Shown here: positions 44,823-55,942 of the stretch, in pieces | Position numbering within the stretch: the first letter of the stretch is position 1 | Layout: every line of letters starts with the position of its first letter | Source of the DNA: Bursaphelenchus xylophilus | Lineage: Eukaryota > Nematoda > Chromadorea > Rhabditida > Aphelenchoididae | Direction: 5' to 3' | Assembly: GCA_904066235.2 (NCBI GenBank) | Contig: CAJFCV020000003.1 | Coordinates: forward strand, 10,788,001-10,852,000 | Length of the DNA: 64,000 bases | Notes under the pieces: generated by a model | Databases searched by the model: none | Seen by the model: only the letters and a program-made list of their open reading frames with translations | What the model was told of the DNA's origin: nothing | Translations under genes and position numbers: made by a program

Positions 44823-45295
44823 TAGTAATCAGATCAAATCGCTGAAGTAATCGGCCAAGCCCCCCTAAAGCAACTATGGTAATACACCCTCCAACCACCG
44901 GCATCTCCTCTTCAAGCTACAATCCTCGATCGTCCACCATGCCTTCCCCTCCTCAAACAACCGTTGAAACAAGCTCGTTGGGGGGAGAAAAACAACCAGT
45001 TGTTTTTTGTTTTTCCCCGCAGCGCACGACGGTGTAGATCTCCGCGCTCCAGCGGAAAAAACCAGAGACGACCAAACATGTACCGACCGAAAAACAGAAC
45101 CGTAAAGACGCCATTACAGGGAAAAAACTTGAATGATATTGGGACGAAAACAGGCCGAAGATTGCCGAGAATTTGTTTTTGGGGATAAACAAAAGTCAAG
45201 GGGAGTTCCTTATCGGTTAAATAGGGGGCTGCTGAAGGCATGCTTAATAGGGTTCTTGTTGTTTGTTTGGGAAAAAAAGGAGCTATTTCCGGATA
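44823..45295. other. Unique island containing a duplicated segment
   Basis: The segment 45130-45283 recurs at 54630-54782 with only about ten differences. Short open frames here also recur with it and are not convincing genes. Confidence 0.5.
45130..45283 (+). repeat. 154-bp direct duplication, copy 1
   Basis: TGATATTGGGACGAAAACAG, GCCGAGAATTTGTTTTTGG and AGTCAAGGGGAGTTCCTTATC are shared with 54630-54782 in the same orientation. The flanks differ (family A follows here, family C follows there). Confidence 0.8.
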
Positions 45296-45452
45296 TCAGT
45301 CTGTCGGGAAAATAATGAGCACAATGTCGCTTGGGTGATCACGTCGCTGAAGTGAAAAGAGATTTGGTTTTGCCGCGACACAGTTCATTTTCTTGGCGGA
45401 GATGCGATTTTTGGGATGCGACAGAGTGCTCATTATTTTATCGACAGACTGA
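45296..45452. mobile_element. Family A MITE
   Basis: TCAGTCTGTCGGGAAAATAATG to TATCGACAGACTGA, TA flanks. Confidence 0.75.
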
Positions 45453-46314
45453 TAAAAAACAGAAAAATCGTTGGCACAAAAAAAAACTTTTTATAAAGAG
45501 GTTTTACTGTATGCGTATTGACTTACACGGCCTCTAAAATCGTTAGTTATAACCATGTTTTGCCGGCTATACCGAAGTTCTACCGCGCAGAAAAATCCTC
45601 CTGGTCCCACCACGAAACCCTGAATTCGTAGTTTTCCTCCCGAAACTCCAATACCCACAGCATCAAGGTTCCCTAAGCCCTCAAGACGAGTCTGTTGCCC
45701 ATGCCGTTTCGCTACCGTATGCCAAATGAAAAATCTCTCCTCAGCGAACAAGTTGGACCGATGACCCTCCCCCTCCTTTCCGAATTCGACTCTGTGTGCC
45801 ATCTGAAGCCACGAGAAAACAAACCGCGCACTAATCGTTCGTTTAACCGTTTTTTGGGCGATTTGTCACCATCTTCGCCCAGCTCCGTCCCTTATTTTCC
45901 TGGACCCGAATTCCCCGTGTCGGGAGGGCCGGTCGTTATTTGGCCAAATGAACGGCCCCCTGAAGCACAACACAATCCCCGCGCTTCACCGCGAGACAGA
46001 TTTTTCGTCTTCGCTTCTCCACCACTTTGTTTTTTGCGACTCCAATCGGCTCTGTAAATCGCCTGAAGCAAATCGAAAAACAAGACGACCGAAGACAACA
46101 ACGCCCAGGGTCAAGCCCGGGGAAAGCGTTGACCAGGAAAAACAAAAAAAAATCTGTCAACAAATTTGCTTTCGCCGTCAAAGATTAATCATCGCACCGT
46201 AAACAAACGGCGGGATTTTGTAATTCCTTTCATTTGAAAGCGAGGAATTATTGTAGGGCCGGCTTTATGGACATGGACAAAAATAAACATGCAGATAATG
46301 AGTCTTGGTTTCTA
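45453..46314. other. GC-rich unique island
   Basis: The stretch 45590-46190 is GC-richer and repeat-free. I find no coding exon; frames on both strands are equally open. Confidence 0.4.
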
Positions 46315-46497
46315 GTCAGTTCGTAAAGTCGCTGGAGTGATTTCTGCGACATGCACAGCGCAAAATAAGTCAGTTAGCGACAGCTGAGAAAAGCAATTTT
46401 TATGGTGCAAAAAGCAAAAATTGCACAGTGCAAGGTGGACTTTTGTTTTCGCACTGTGCATGTTGCGAAAATCACTCCAGCGACTTGGCAAACGGTC
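46315..46497. mobile_element. Family C MITE, reference copy
   Basis: 183 bp from GTCAGTTCGTAAAGTCGCTGG to CCAGCGACTTGGCAAACGGTC, with TA flanks within CTAG on each side. The interior contains TTGCACAGTGCAA and GCACTGTGCATG, each itself palindromic. Confidence 0.75.
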
Positions 46498-46612
46498 TAG
46501 TATAATAATAAAGGCTGGGTCTAACTGTAAGGGACAAACGGATTCAAATTTTGAGGATCAAAAAGTTTTCATGGGTACCTCAGTACAAAAGTAGTTATCT
46601 GAATGTAGTGTA

Positions 46613-46766
46613 TCAGTCTGTCGAGAAAATAATGTGGATGTGTCGCAGCGCCAATCGCGCCGCCGAACTGAAAAACAATTTTATTTTGCAGCGACAAAAT
46701 TCATTTTCTCGTCAACGATGCGATTTTCGGTGCGACAGAGTTCTCATTATTTTCCCGAAAAGCTGA
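46613..46766. mobile_element. Family A MITE
   Basis: TCAGTCTGTCGAGAAAATAAT to CCCGAAAAGCTGA with TA flanks; the left arm is the GTGGAT subtype, the right arm the GAGCAC-like subtype. Confidence 0.7.
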
Positions 46767-47677
46767 TACATAATAAAAAATCGCAAGGGGCCAGAAAATT
46801 TCTTTCGTTATAGAAGGATTTTGCTGTATGGAGGTTTATTTTGACCTAAGTTGACACTTTACACATCGTAAATTGTCCGTTCTAGACAGGTTTTGTTGTA
46901 CGCATATGCAGACTACACTGTAGCTGTTTTCGTGCCAAGACCCAACAATACGTGTTAATCTCAAAAACTATGCGTCACTCGACGTTTTCATGGGACTGAT
47001 CTTTGATCTTTGTCTATGTTACTGCAATGATGGATGACAACGCCTCTCATCCGAAAAGTTAAAAATAAGCGCAAGTTCCGCGCGACAGTCGTCAAAAATA
47101 GTTTCAGTCCCCAGAATTCCCTTCGCATGTCATTTTCATCTCCGATCCCTAATAGGCCATGAATTCAGACCCGTAAAAACTTGCTGCACTTGCTCGGCAC
47201 AGCCTATTGGATAGTATAACATCTTGCACTTTCCTCGACTCCCATCCCCGAAACCCGTGACCGCAAAAAAGCATTGAAGACAAGGTGCGCGCGGCGCCCG
47301 AAACGGAATCTGGCCCAGCCCATCGCCGCCGGCACGGAATGCCCGACCGAAAAGTGCTTTCGGGATTAAATGCCGAACAAAAACGAAGGCGCACGGAGAA
47401 TGGCGTTTCGGAATCCATTCTCTAACCATACATTAAAAAAACCTGTCCCTCTCCGCCGGGCCTTCCCCCCACTGCAATTCCTGACGCGCCGGCATTAAGG
47501 GCGGCCATCCCCTGCACGGCCTCCAAAAACCCCCGCCGGGGCATGTTGTGATAGCGATAATTAAAACAACCGCAAATCCGGACCAAGGAACGGCGAAGAG
47601 GGAGACCGCTCCAGCACGAATATAATGAGCTTTTTGGGGCCGGATGACGTTCAGGACTGGGTGAGGAACAATAAAAA

Positions 47678-47685
47678 TGACGTCA
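47678..47685. promoter_or_regulatory. CRE-type palindrome TGACGTCA
   Basis: A full TGACGTCA octamer, the CREB/ATF consensus, at the edge of a GC-rich island. One site alone is weak evidence of an enhancer. Confidence 0.3.
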
Positions 47686-48949
47686 TCAGGGTGTTCCTCT
47701 GATAATTTCGGAGCAAAACTATTTTGTTGTCTCGGCTTTTGCTTCAGTCATTAGACCGTAAAAAACATGGTAAAAACAAAGTGCAAACCTCTGGACAACG
47801 AATGGCAGAGTGCCAAAGGAATAAAAAAAATTTAATTCTAGAGAGGTTTCGTGGTATTTGGAAGCAATATACATCTCAAATTACAGCAAAAAACAACTCG
47901 AGGAGTCACAGAGAAATCAATGGCTATACAGCCCAAAAATCCATCATTTTGGGTCCCGACACGAAAACAATAAAATCGGCCAATAATCGCAAAAATTGCA
48001 GGCACACACATAGACCAAAAAAGATACATGTCTATAAAACTCCAACATCCGAAAACACACCTTGTAATTGGTCCCGACACGAAAACAACCCAATTTCTTC
48101 AAACTCCTTTCAAAACACCCTGTTTCATGGGAAAGCTGTTTATAGAAAGCGTCTCAATGATCAGGTGCATTTCCTCATATTAAACAGTTAAAAGTGCATT
48201 TCAGAAAAAGTGTCCTAATGCGAAATTAAGCCTGGATTAGACGGAATGGACCTCCACACACGGAAGATATAAAAATACTTCGCGTCCAAAGAACTGCTCA
48301 GTCTACATTTCCTGAAATGCGAATCTTCGAGGAGTCTACTAACCTAGAGTGTTCTTAAAGTGCGATTTCGAAGAAATCCGGTGACGATAAGGGCGTACAA
48401 TACAAACTGCCGTCAGCTGGGTGTTCGTGGAATTCTCATAAGGTGTTCAAAGAATAAAAAAACAGATGAAATAAAATCTTAAGGCTCTTGGAGGCCTGCA
48501 TTTTTCTCTACTGGACCTTACGGTAGCCTATGTGCACCACAAACCCCACTACGACAAAACCCATTCGCAACAACTGATTCCAACGGTCCTCGGAGTCGAC
48601 CTTTGGCCAAAATGAACCGCCCTACGACGAAACTCTTCCACAACACACAACTTTTATAGTTTGTTGCGGTTCGCCGTGCAGAGATTATTGTTTTTTTTTT
48701 CAGTGTTTACCCAACGTGCCCATGTGTTTACAACGCCCGCAATTCTTTAGCAAAAATTAAGGAGAGAAAACAAAATGTTTCTTCTGGGCCCCGTGGTTTC
48801 TGCAAAAAATCAGCTTTTTTAGCAGCTTTGGCAGAGATATAGTCAAAGAACATTGCTCTGAATAACAGTTAGAAAATGGCCGAATTTTTTGGCTATGCCA
48901 AGAGCTGAGAGTTCGCACTTTTAACGCTTTCTTTGTTATGTAGAGTTTT

Positions 48950-49143
48950 ACGTGTATGAGGGTCCCTATTCTAGGTTCTATCTAAAATCCGAAGCTTAAA
49001 TAGTACCATACAAAACAAGTAACTAAGCCCTAGCTGAGTGTATGAAGGTCTCTATTCTAGGTTCTGTCTAAAAATAAGACCCCTAGCTCAAATAGTGCTA
49101 TAAGCAATCACAAAACGGTTAATTATGCCCTAGCTGAAAGGCA
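48950..49143. repeat. Tandem duplication of about 95 bp
   Basis: GGTCCCTATTCTAGGTTCTAT...CTAAGCCCTAGCTGA is followed by GGTCTCTATTCTAGGTTCTGT...TTATGCCCTAGCTGA. The two units differ at scattered sites and by small indels. Confidence 0.75.
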
Positions 49144-49742
49144 CTTAGGGCGAGAATGAAAACGATCAACTCATAATGTTAGAAAGCGGATATAGCGGTG
49201 TACGGTAAGCTGTTCCAAGCAACAGTATAGTACACAAATAGAAATACACTTTATTGCTCCAAACACGACCGGAGATATGCAAATTCGCACGCGGAGTCGT
49301 GACAGTTAGCCTTTGCTTTATACATGTCTTTATGTAACGGCTAAATGATGACTTATACTACATCTACAAACATCCACAAACAACTCATTAAGAATGGGAA
49401 TGACAGACCTTTCCCGGAATCCCCAAAATTTTCGAAAACTGAACAGAAATAGCGACTGCAGGAAACAAAGTGGAGAAGAAGCTCAAGTTTCAGATGGAAC
49501 GCCGTCGACTCAGCCGATCTCTAATTCCTTATGTGGAAACCCTGTCGGCGAAAAAGCGCGGGGAGTTCATCTTCCTACCTGCTCTTCCCTTATTTAGCGG
49601 GAAAGCACGCGCTCAAAATTCGTGCTTCCGGCTACAAAAACGTGAAAGGATGGGCGGTAAGGTGAGGGAAATTGTAATTAAAACTGGGTGTTTGTTCAAA
49701 GAAAAGCAAGGGAGGAAAAATGAAGTCTTTGTTTTGGTATAC

Positions 49743-51112
49743 GAATTCGCGTAGAACAAAACCTTCCTATAACAAACATTTTCAAGGGTTTGACACTCTA
49801 GTTTATACCAAAATGAACCTAAATACAACGAGATTCTCATATAGCCATTTGCAATTCGTTCCGCAGAGCGTCAAATTTACGCGTTAACTGCCAAAATCCA
49901 TGTAAAATCGTTGTGGAACAACCCGCTTTCCCAATTATCATATTGAATTCACGGGCGCATAAGTGCAGGCCTCCCCAAACAACAACAACACAACAAGGAG
50001 GCCCAGCGAAAACACCCGCCGCTAAATCTAACTAATATTGACACAAGGAAAAACAATCGCGTAAAGCGAGGGCCACAACAATAAACAAGGCTGATATCAT
50101 GACAGTAGCTGCGCTGGTAAATATTATATAATAATCACGGGGAGTTGTAACAAGGGCTCGGGAATTAAGGAAACCTATGGATTCAAGTTTTCGTTGTGGA
50201 ACGCGGAGGATTTTTTGTACAGTAAAATCTCTGTAGAGAAAACCTTTATGCTATATGTATACAAAACACGGTCAAAGGTAGCTCTGGCTATAACAACATG
50301 ATCAAGGGTACTCTAGCGGTCGTAAAGACAATTTTTTGTCGATTTCTTCTACCGTATTCGACATTATCTTACACTTGATGGGGTATCCTTTCAATGCTGT
50401 CAAGACTTTTTACAGCAACTCCTATACGAAAAACATTCTTTATAACAAACAACTTCAGAGGCCATAAGCTCATTTTTAGTCAAAATAAAGCTTCATACAA
50501 CGAAACTCCTCAATAAACATATTCTTTTTGCGACCCGTTATGATATGTAGGCGATTGTAAGCTTATCAAAGAAAGTTTCAAATAAAAATCAAAATATTTT
50601 TATTTATCCACCAAGTTATAGTGTTAAAGATTAGTTGAAATATGATTTCGCAAGGGTTATCATCGAAAAACAAACAATCTTTTTTTGGCTCCAACAAAGA
50701 TTGTTTTTTTGCAACCTCAGGTAAACAGGAGTAGTTTTGCTGAAAACAAACGGAAACCCCTCGATCGTTGCTGCAAGGTGCAAGCTGGGAGTTTTGCAAG
50801 GACATTAGGAAGAGTGGCTGGGCAGCCAGAAGAAGTCCGGGGATTCTGGGCGCATACTTGGAAATTAGGAAACAATTGCTTACAACAGGACGTTCAAACG
50901 ATAGATTTGGCGGTTAGATGGTACGAATGAAGCTTGCAGGTGTATAAGTGGCTTGAATAGCTACTGTAAGGTTAAACAGGGATTTTTAAAGGTTCAAAAA
51001 CCATTTTTTTGAAAGCAGACTAGCATAACTTTGAAAGGATGAATTCAATAGATTCGTATATTTATCTGTATCAGGGAGTTACCAATGTAAAATTTCTATC
51101 ATATTATATACA
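49743..51112. other. Gene-poor DNA with family D copies
   Basis: Family D copies lie at about 49750-49870 and 50430-50560 (CATTCTTTATAACAAACAAC, CTTCATACAACGAAACTCC). The stretch 49960-50200 is unique. No exon is supported. Confidence 0.4.
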
Positions 51113-51372
51113 CAGTGAGGGACCGGATCCAGTGGCAAAGAAACGTACCATTTTACATCCGGGAATCATCGAAACATGTAGCAAAATACCTCCCTCTGCA
51201 AGTGAAAAAACTCCGATTTCAAAAACGCGCCCGTTATTTTTATGAGGGAAGGGCTCGCGCGCCCTTCAAAACGGAGTTTTTTAGTTGGAGAGGGAAGCAT
51301 TTTGCCACATTTTTTGAGACTTCGCGGATGCAAAATGGTACGTGTTTTGCAACTGGTTCAGATCCGGAACTG
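51113..51372. mobile_element. Family B MITE
   Basis: CAGTGAGGGACCGGATCCAG to GGTTCAGATCCGGAACTG, TA at the right. The interior carries CGCGCGCCC. Confidence 0.7.
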
Positions 51373-52652
51373 TAGATTAAGATTACGGGGAAAAAATTGT
51401 AATTCTAATCAGTAAGTGTTGGAAGTGGTTGCCCGCAAGAGTCGCGATGCCCTTATGACGGCCTTGCAAACGAATGAAATCCCTCCAAATTTGCAGATGG
51501 CCATAAAATACGGTCTGGTCGGTTTCGAGTCAAAACAAAAAGTTCAAGCGAATCCCTCGAGACGGAAACAAATTTATTTCCTCGCCGAATTATTCCATTT
51601 CGCAAAAATTAGGAAAGGAAAAACAAAAAAATGGCCCTCCGAAAAACAACGATAATATTTGTTGGCGCGGAGAACATGAACAGTGTGCTGATAACAAGAG
51701 GTCATCCTTCGGCGGGATTACATCTAATTTTTTCGCCGGTCTGAAGTGGAGATGCGAGTGCTACTGGTTACGGGGAAAGTGTAAACATGTAAGGCTTGAG
51801 GGGGAATAAAGATTATTTATTGGGAAAGGAGGGGACATGTGGAAAGTGAGACACCAAAAAAAACCATTTTCGAAATGGTTTTTGGAAATATGTTATCGAG
51901 AGGCTCATTTTGGCCTAGAATTTGCTCTTGCGACCACCAAAATTCCAAATTTTTCGTTATAGAGAGGTTTTGTTATACAGAGGTTTACTGTAAAAATTTT
52001 TAACTCTATTGAAAGCATGCTATATTTAGTGCAAAATAATATCAAATCCTGTATAATACACCAACAAAAACGTGTTTTATCGACCGCCAAAGCTAGCCCT
52101 CGACCAAGAAAAAACTCAGCCTTTAGCAGCTGTAGGACAAACTCAGCCTTTAGCTACCCAGCAAATGCCAAATATGACATCCAAATTTAACCCCAAATGT
52201 CCTAAAAGACCGCATAAAATTTGCGCGAGTAATGAGTGCGCATCTACCCTCCCTAAAATGGCCAAATCCCCCCATTCGTGTCCAAGGCGCACGAACGAAA
52301 GGGGGGAATTTGCTCGCCGGTCATTCGCGAAATCCTGCGTGGCTTTTGGGAGAATCCCTTCCAATGTCGCCTGTTTTTTCCACACCCTCTTTTCGAAACG
52401 TTTAAAAACAGAGAATGCACTCTTCGGGACTCGACAGAACCGAAAAAAAACCTTTTAGACGAAGGGAAGAAAGTATGTTGAGCCGGCGGCGGCGAAAGTC
52501 TCTGTGCCAATTTTTATGGCAATGAAATGGGACCAAGTTCGCGAGAGAAAGTGTTTCAGAAGGAATTATATATATCGAGGCGACGAGAATGAGCGGTCAG
52601 AACGGCGAGGAGTGGAATGCTGGAAGAATGGTGGGGTGACGGTAGGGCTAGT
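51373..52652. other. Two unique islands
   Basis: Islands at 51430-51740 and 52080-52640 are separated by a family D trace (51890-51990). The phrase CAGCCTTTAGCAGC/CAGCCTTTAGCTAC at 52117-52156 is a small repeat. No gene is supported. Confidence 0.4.
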
Positions 52653-53200
52653 CCGTTGGAAAAGTCGCTGGAGTGATTTTGGCGACATGCACTGTCCAAA
52701 AAGAAAAATTTTACTTTGCACAGTGCACTAGGCTTTTTTGCGCTTCACCCGGCACCAATTCGCTAACTGAAGTTATGCTATAAGATAGCTCAAAACCATA
52801 GGTCGCAGCTCGGAAAACTTGCCCCGACGGAGCGCGCATCTCGAGGATAACTCGGAAAACAAGTTTTCGCAGCTCGCCGGAGCTAAGTTTCCACCTTGTT
52901 TTCGAGCTGCGCCCAAGACGCGAGCTACGCCTGCGCAAGTTTTTCGAGCTGCGCCCTACCATTTTCAGCCAAGTTTCAATTAGCGCATGGGTCCTCGTGC
53001 CCTGAGTTTTCTTGCACATTACATGTCGCTGGAGCGATTTTTGGCATTTGCACTGTGCAGAAAAATTCACAAACGGGGGCCCAAAAAAGCCTATTGCACG
53101 GTGCAAGAAACCGAAAATTGCACAGTGCAAAATGAACTCTTGTTTTCTCACAGTGCAAACGCCAAAAATCATCCAAATGACTTTACGAACGGACTAGTAG
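52653..53200. mobile_element. Two family C copies around a GAGCTGCG-rich block
   Basis: A left-arm copy (GTCCGTTGGAAAAGTCGCTGG, 52653-52750) and a fuller copy (53024-53200, ending GACTTTACGAACGGACTAG) enclose 52800-52975. That block is built of inverted CGCAGCTCG/CGAGCTGCG motifs with TTTTCGAGCTGCGCCC; a related phrase occurs at 61185. Confidence 0.6.
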
Positions 53201-54054
53201 AGCCACCGTACTCGGCCTTGAACTTATTGGACTTTTTTGCTCTGCTAAAGGCGCTGTGATGCTCAGATTTGATTGAAATTTTAGGATGATGACTTATCTA
53301 TCTCTTTTCCTTTTTTTTGATGGCTAAAAGCTTTAGCTCGCCTTTTGCAAGCACAGCCGAGGTTTTCAACGATCTTTTCAGAGCATACACTACAAAGAAA
53401 CCAAGAAAAAATCGCTTGCTGTCGGACCAAATACGGCGAAACTGAGCCACCATCTGGCCTACAACTAGCTTTCCAACTTCGACGTGTTCGCGGGCCGCAC
53501 ACAAAGTACGCTAGACATGAAATTGCGCTTTCCGCATGTGTAATGACTCTAATGACAACCGCACCGAAATGGGGCCTCTGTGTTTTCGTGGCGCGAAATA
53601 ATATATTGTTTTTTGTCGAACGTATTTTTAGGGCAAACAGTCTGAAGACGAGGAAAAACTTTGACAATCCGCTTGTAAACAACGAGCTCCCCGCGGAAGC
53701 AAAACAAAAACAAGTGATGGGTTGTTCGGTGGGCCCGCAGTCTATACATGGGATCGCGATGATAAACAACAGCTGGTTTCCCGGTACGGGAGTTTGGACA
53801 GGGCACGTCAAACGGCGATAGGCTCAAACGGTCCGGTGAATAGGTTGGCAATCCGCCAAAAAAGACCCGAAAAAACTTTTAGTCGGGGAAGAAATGGGGA
53901 TTTTCTGGGGCGAGAGAGTACGTTTTTGCGCGTCTTTTTCTCTGACTTCTCTGTGAAATCAAGACAAAGTGTAAAAAACCGATAGCGAAGGGCCTATTCC
54001 GGTCACCAGACTCCTCAGTTTGACGTGCAGGGGCCATCCTTTACTGCTACATAG
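53201..54054. other. Unique island
   Basis: The stretch 53290-53400 has family E phrases (GCTTTAGCTCGCC, GAGGTTTTCAACGATC); 53400-53960 is unique and GC-richer. No exon is supported. Confidence 0.4.
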
Positions 54055-54182
54055 CATTTTCATAAAGTGCGTAGACTTGTGCCGCCGTGAAATTTGAGAC
54101 AATTGCACCGTGCAAAAGTGGTAGAAAAAGGATCGAAAAAAGCAAAATGCCCAGTGGAAAAGTCCATGCACTTTGTGAAAAT
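54055..54182. mobile_element. C2-type inverted-repeat element
   Basis: CATTTTCATAAAGTGCGTAGAC and the inverse CACTTTGTGAAAATG bound it; it is a shorter relative of 34302-34564. Confidence 0.6.
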
Positions 54183-54190
54183 GTTTTTTA

Positions 54191-54378
54191 GTCCGTTCGC
54201 AAAATCATCACAATGATTTCTGGCGTTTGCACCGTGCACAAAAATTCATATCGACAACCCAAAAAAGCCTATTGCACGGTGCAAAAAACAAGGAATTGCA
54301 CAGCGCAAAGTGAATTTTCCTTTTCGCACAGCTCGTGCAAAAAAATCACACCAAATGAATTTCCGTTCCGTACGGACC
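54191..54378. mobile_element. Family C MITE
   Basis: GTCCGTTCGCAAAATCATCAC at the left and CCGTTCCGTACGGACC at the right; internal CACCGTGCAC, GCACGGTGC and TTGCACAGCGC. Confidence 0.65.
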
Positions 54379-54629
54379 AGTACAAGAGGGAAGCAGAGGC
54401 GGATAATGTGCGGAAATTTTGAAACAAGTGGGCAAAGAGAAGAGAATACAAAAAAACAAGGCAGAACAAGGCTGTTGAACTGCCCAAACTAGGCGGAAGT
54501 CGAACGAAACATGACTCACAAAATACAGGTGTTTTCGCAACACAATTCTTGGCAAACCCACCTACAACTCGTTGATTGTCTTGACAACACTAGTCCGTTC
54601 GCAAAGCCGCTAGAAGACGAAGAAAATTC

Positions 54630-54782
54630 GAATAATATTGGGACGAAAACAGACCGAAGATTGCCGAGAATTTGTTTTTGGGGATAAACAAAAGTCAAGG
54701 GGAGTTCCTTATCGATTAAACAGGGGGCTCCTGAAGGCATCTTTAATAGGGTTCTTGATGTTTTTTTGGGAAAAAAGGAACT
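54630..54782 (+). repeat. 154-bp direct duplication, copy 2
   Basis: Matches 45130-45283 with about ten changes; it is bounded by family C sequence on both sides (54590-54615 and 54795-54948). Confidence 0.8.
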
Positions 54783-54794
54783 TTTCCGCATTTG

Positions 54795-54948
54795 TCAGCT
54801 TCCAAAGTTGCTGGAGTGATTTTGGCGACATGCACTGTGCGAGAACAAAAGTTCCCTTTGCACTGTGAAATTTTTGAGATTTTGGCATTGTGCAATAGAC
54901 TTTTTCAGCTGACTTTTTTGCCACTCCAACGACTCTACAAACCGACTG
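54795..54948. mobile_element. Family C MITE
   Basis: AGTTGCTGGAGTGATTTTGG to CCACTCCAACGACTCTACAAACCG, with GCACTGTGCGAG inside. Confidence 0.65.
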
Positions 54949-55516
54949 ATATCCCTCAAAAAAAGCCCTCTTCCCTCCCTATGTACCTTACAATTGGTCC
55001 CTCCCCGACTATGCCCTCAATATATACAATCATATTATTTCATCGACTCAACTGTTTTCGACCACAACCCGACGAATCACACGATCAATACGATCAACAT
55101 CACATTTCTTCACCACAAACAACCCCCCACATCATTCGCATCCCCCATCAACAAACCGCACAGAGTGATAGGGGCGTCAAGCCGTGTTGTTGTTGGAACA
55201 ATGTCGAAAACAAAAATACGGCAACGCCCCGCGGGCCGCGTTTTTTGTTTATTTGTGCCCTTGTTTTCCGGAACCCCCGGAGTGCACAACATACGCACTT
55301 TGTTTTTGCTTCTGATTACTGCACTGTTGGCGCTCAGAAAACGAACAGAGGGCGGGCTTAGAGCGCTCCGAGGACATCCTGCGGGCGTTCGGAGATCAAG
55401 CAGGCTTGCAGGGAGCGGATCAGACATCTTTGAGGACAGTATGGTTCTATCAGTGATGTTTTGAGGTCTTAAGATATGACTGACTGGTACAGGGCTTCTC
55501 AGCAATGTACTGACTA
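54949..55516. other. Unique island
   Basis: The stretch 55170-55440 is GC-richer. Overlapping open frames on both strands (for example 54994-55464 and 55110-55505) have no splice sites, no family likeness and opposite orientation, so I do not call a gene. Confidence 0.4.
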
Positions 55517-55942
55517 CAATGGCGGTCCAGCGACAAAAAACGTACCATTTTGTATCCGGGAAGCATTAAAAATGTAGCAAAATACTTCTCTCTCCGCGTG
55601 AAAAAACCCGGATTCAAAAGAGCGCTCTTTTTGTGAGCGAAAGGGCTCCCTTCAAAGCGGAGTTTTATAGTTGAAGAGGGAAGCATTTTGCCGCATTTTT
55701 TGAGATTTTCCGGATGCAAAATGTCGAAAGGCCCGACAACCCAGCAAACGAGACGAGACGCTCAAGAGTCAAGTGATTTATTCAGTGGAAAGGAGGCCGT
55801 TTTATAGGGAAGCCCCACGTGGGAAAGCACAATCAAATTTGAATAAATGTAGATCGTTCCTCGTGGGAAAATCCTCGAAGCTCAGTCGTTTTGCCTCACA
55901 CAAAATGGTAGGTTTATTGCCACTGGATCAGGTCCGTCATTG
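55517..55942. mobile_element. Family B MITE split by a solo LTR
   Basis: Left part 55517-55721 and right part 55901-55942 give a normal family B element once the LTR and one CAAAA copy are removed. TA flanks both ends. Confidence 0.8.
55722..55900 (-). mobile_element. Solo LTR with CAAAA target duplication
   Basis: 179 bp; on the minus strand TGTGAGGCAAAACG to CCTTTCGACA, with CTATAAAACGGCC and GAATAAATCAC inside. CAAAA flanks at 55717-55721 and 55901-55905. It matches the LTR at 43806 with a small number of differences. Confidence 0.82.

Larger units (their letters stand above)
46767..49742. other. Gene-poor DNA
   Basis: A family D trace lies at 46780-46930, a GC-rich island at 47230-47640, a family D copy at 48530-48690, a tandem duplication at 48950-49143 and another GC-richer island at 49400-49740. 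No gene model is supported. Confidence 0.4.

Noticed and set aside
44912..45315. Open frames shared with 54516-54868
   Set aside because: They come from the 154-bp duplicated segment; neither strand has a start, splice or domain that supports coding.
30875..53684. Several GTAAACAA/TTGTTTAC forkhead-type octamers (for example 30875, 37106, 39729, 46201, 53677)
   Set aside because: Slightly more than expected by rough count, but the host DNA is A/T-rich and sites also occur in repeats and 3' regions; no clustering convinces me.
53281..53851. Overlapping open frames of 158 and 176 codons on opposite strands
   Set aside because: Mutual overlap, no family likeness, and part of the sequence is family E repeat.
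54994..55505. Overlapping open frames of 156 and 131 codons on opposite strands
   Set aside because: Same reasons as other islands; no conserved residues or intron signals.
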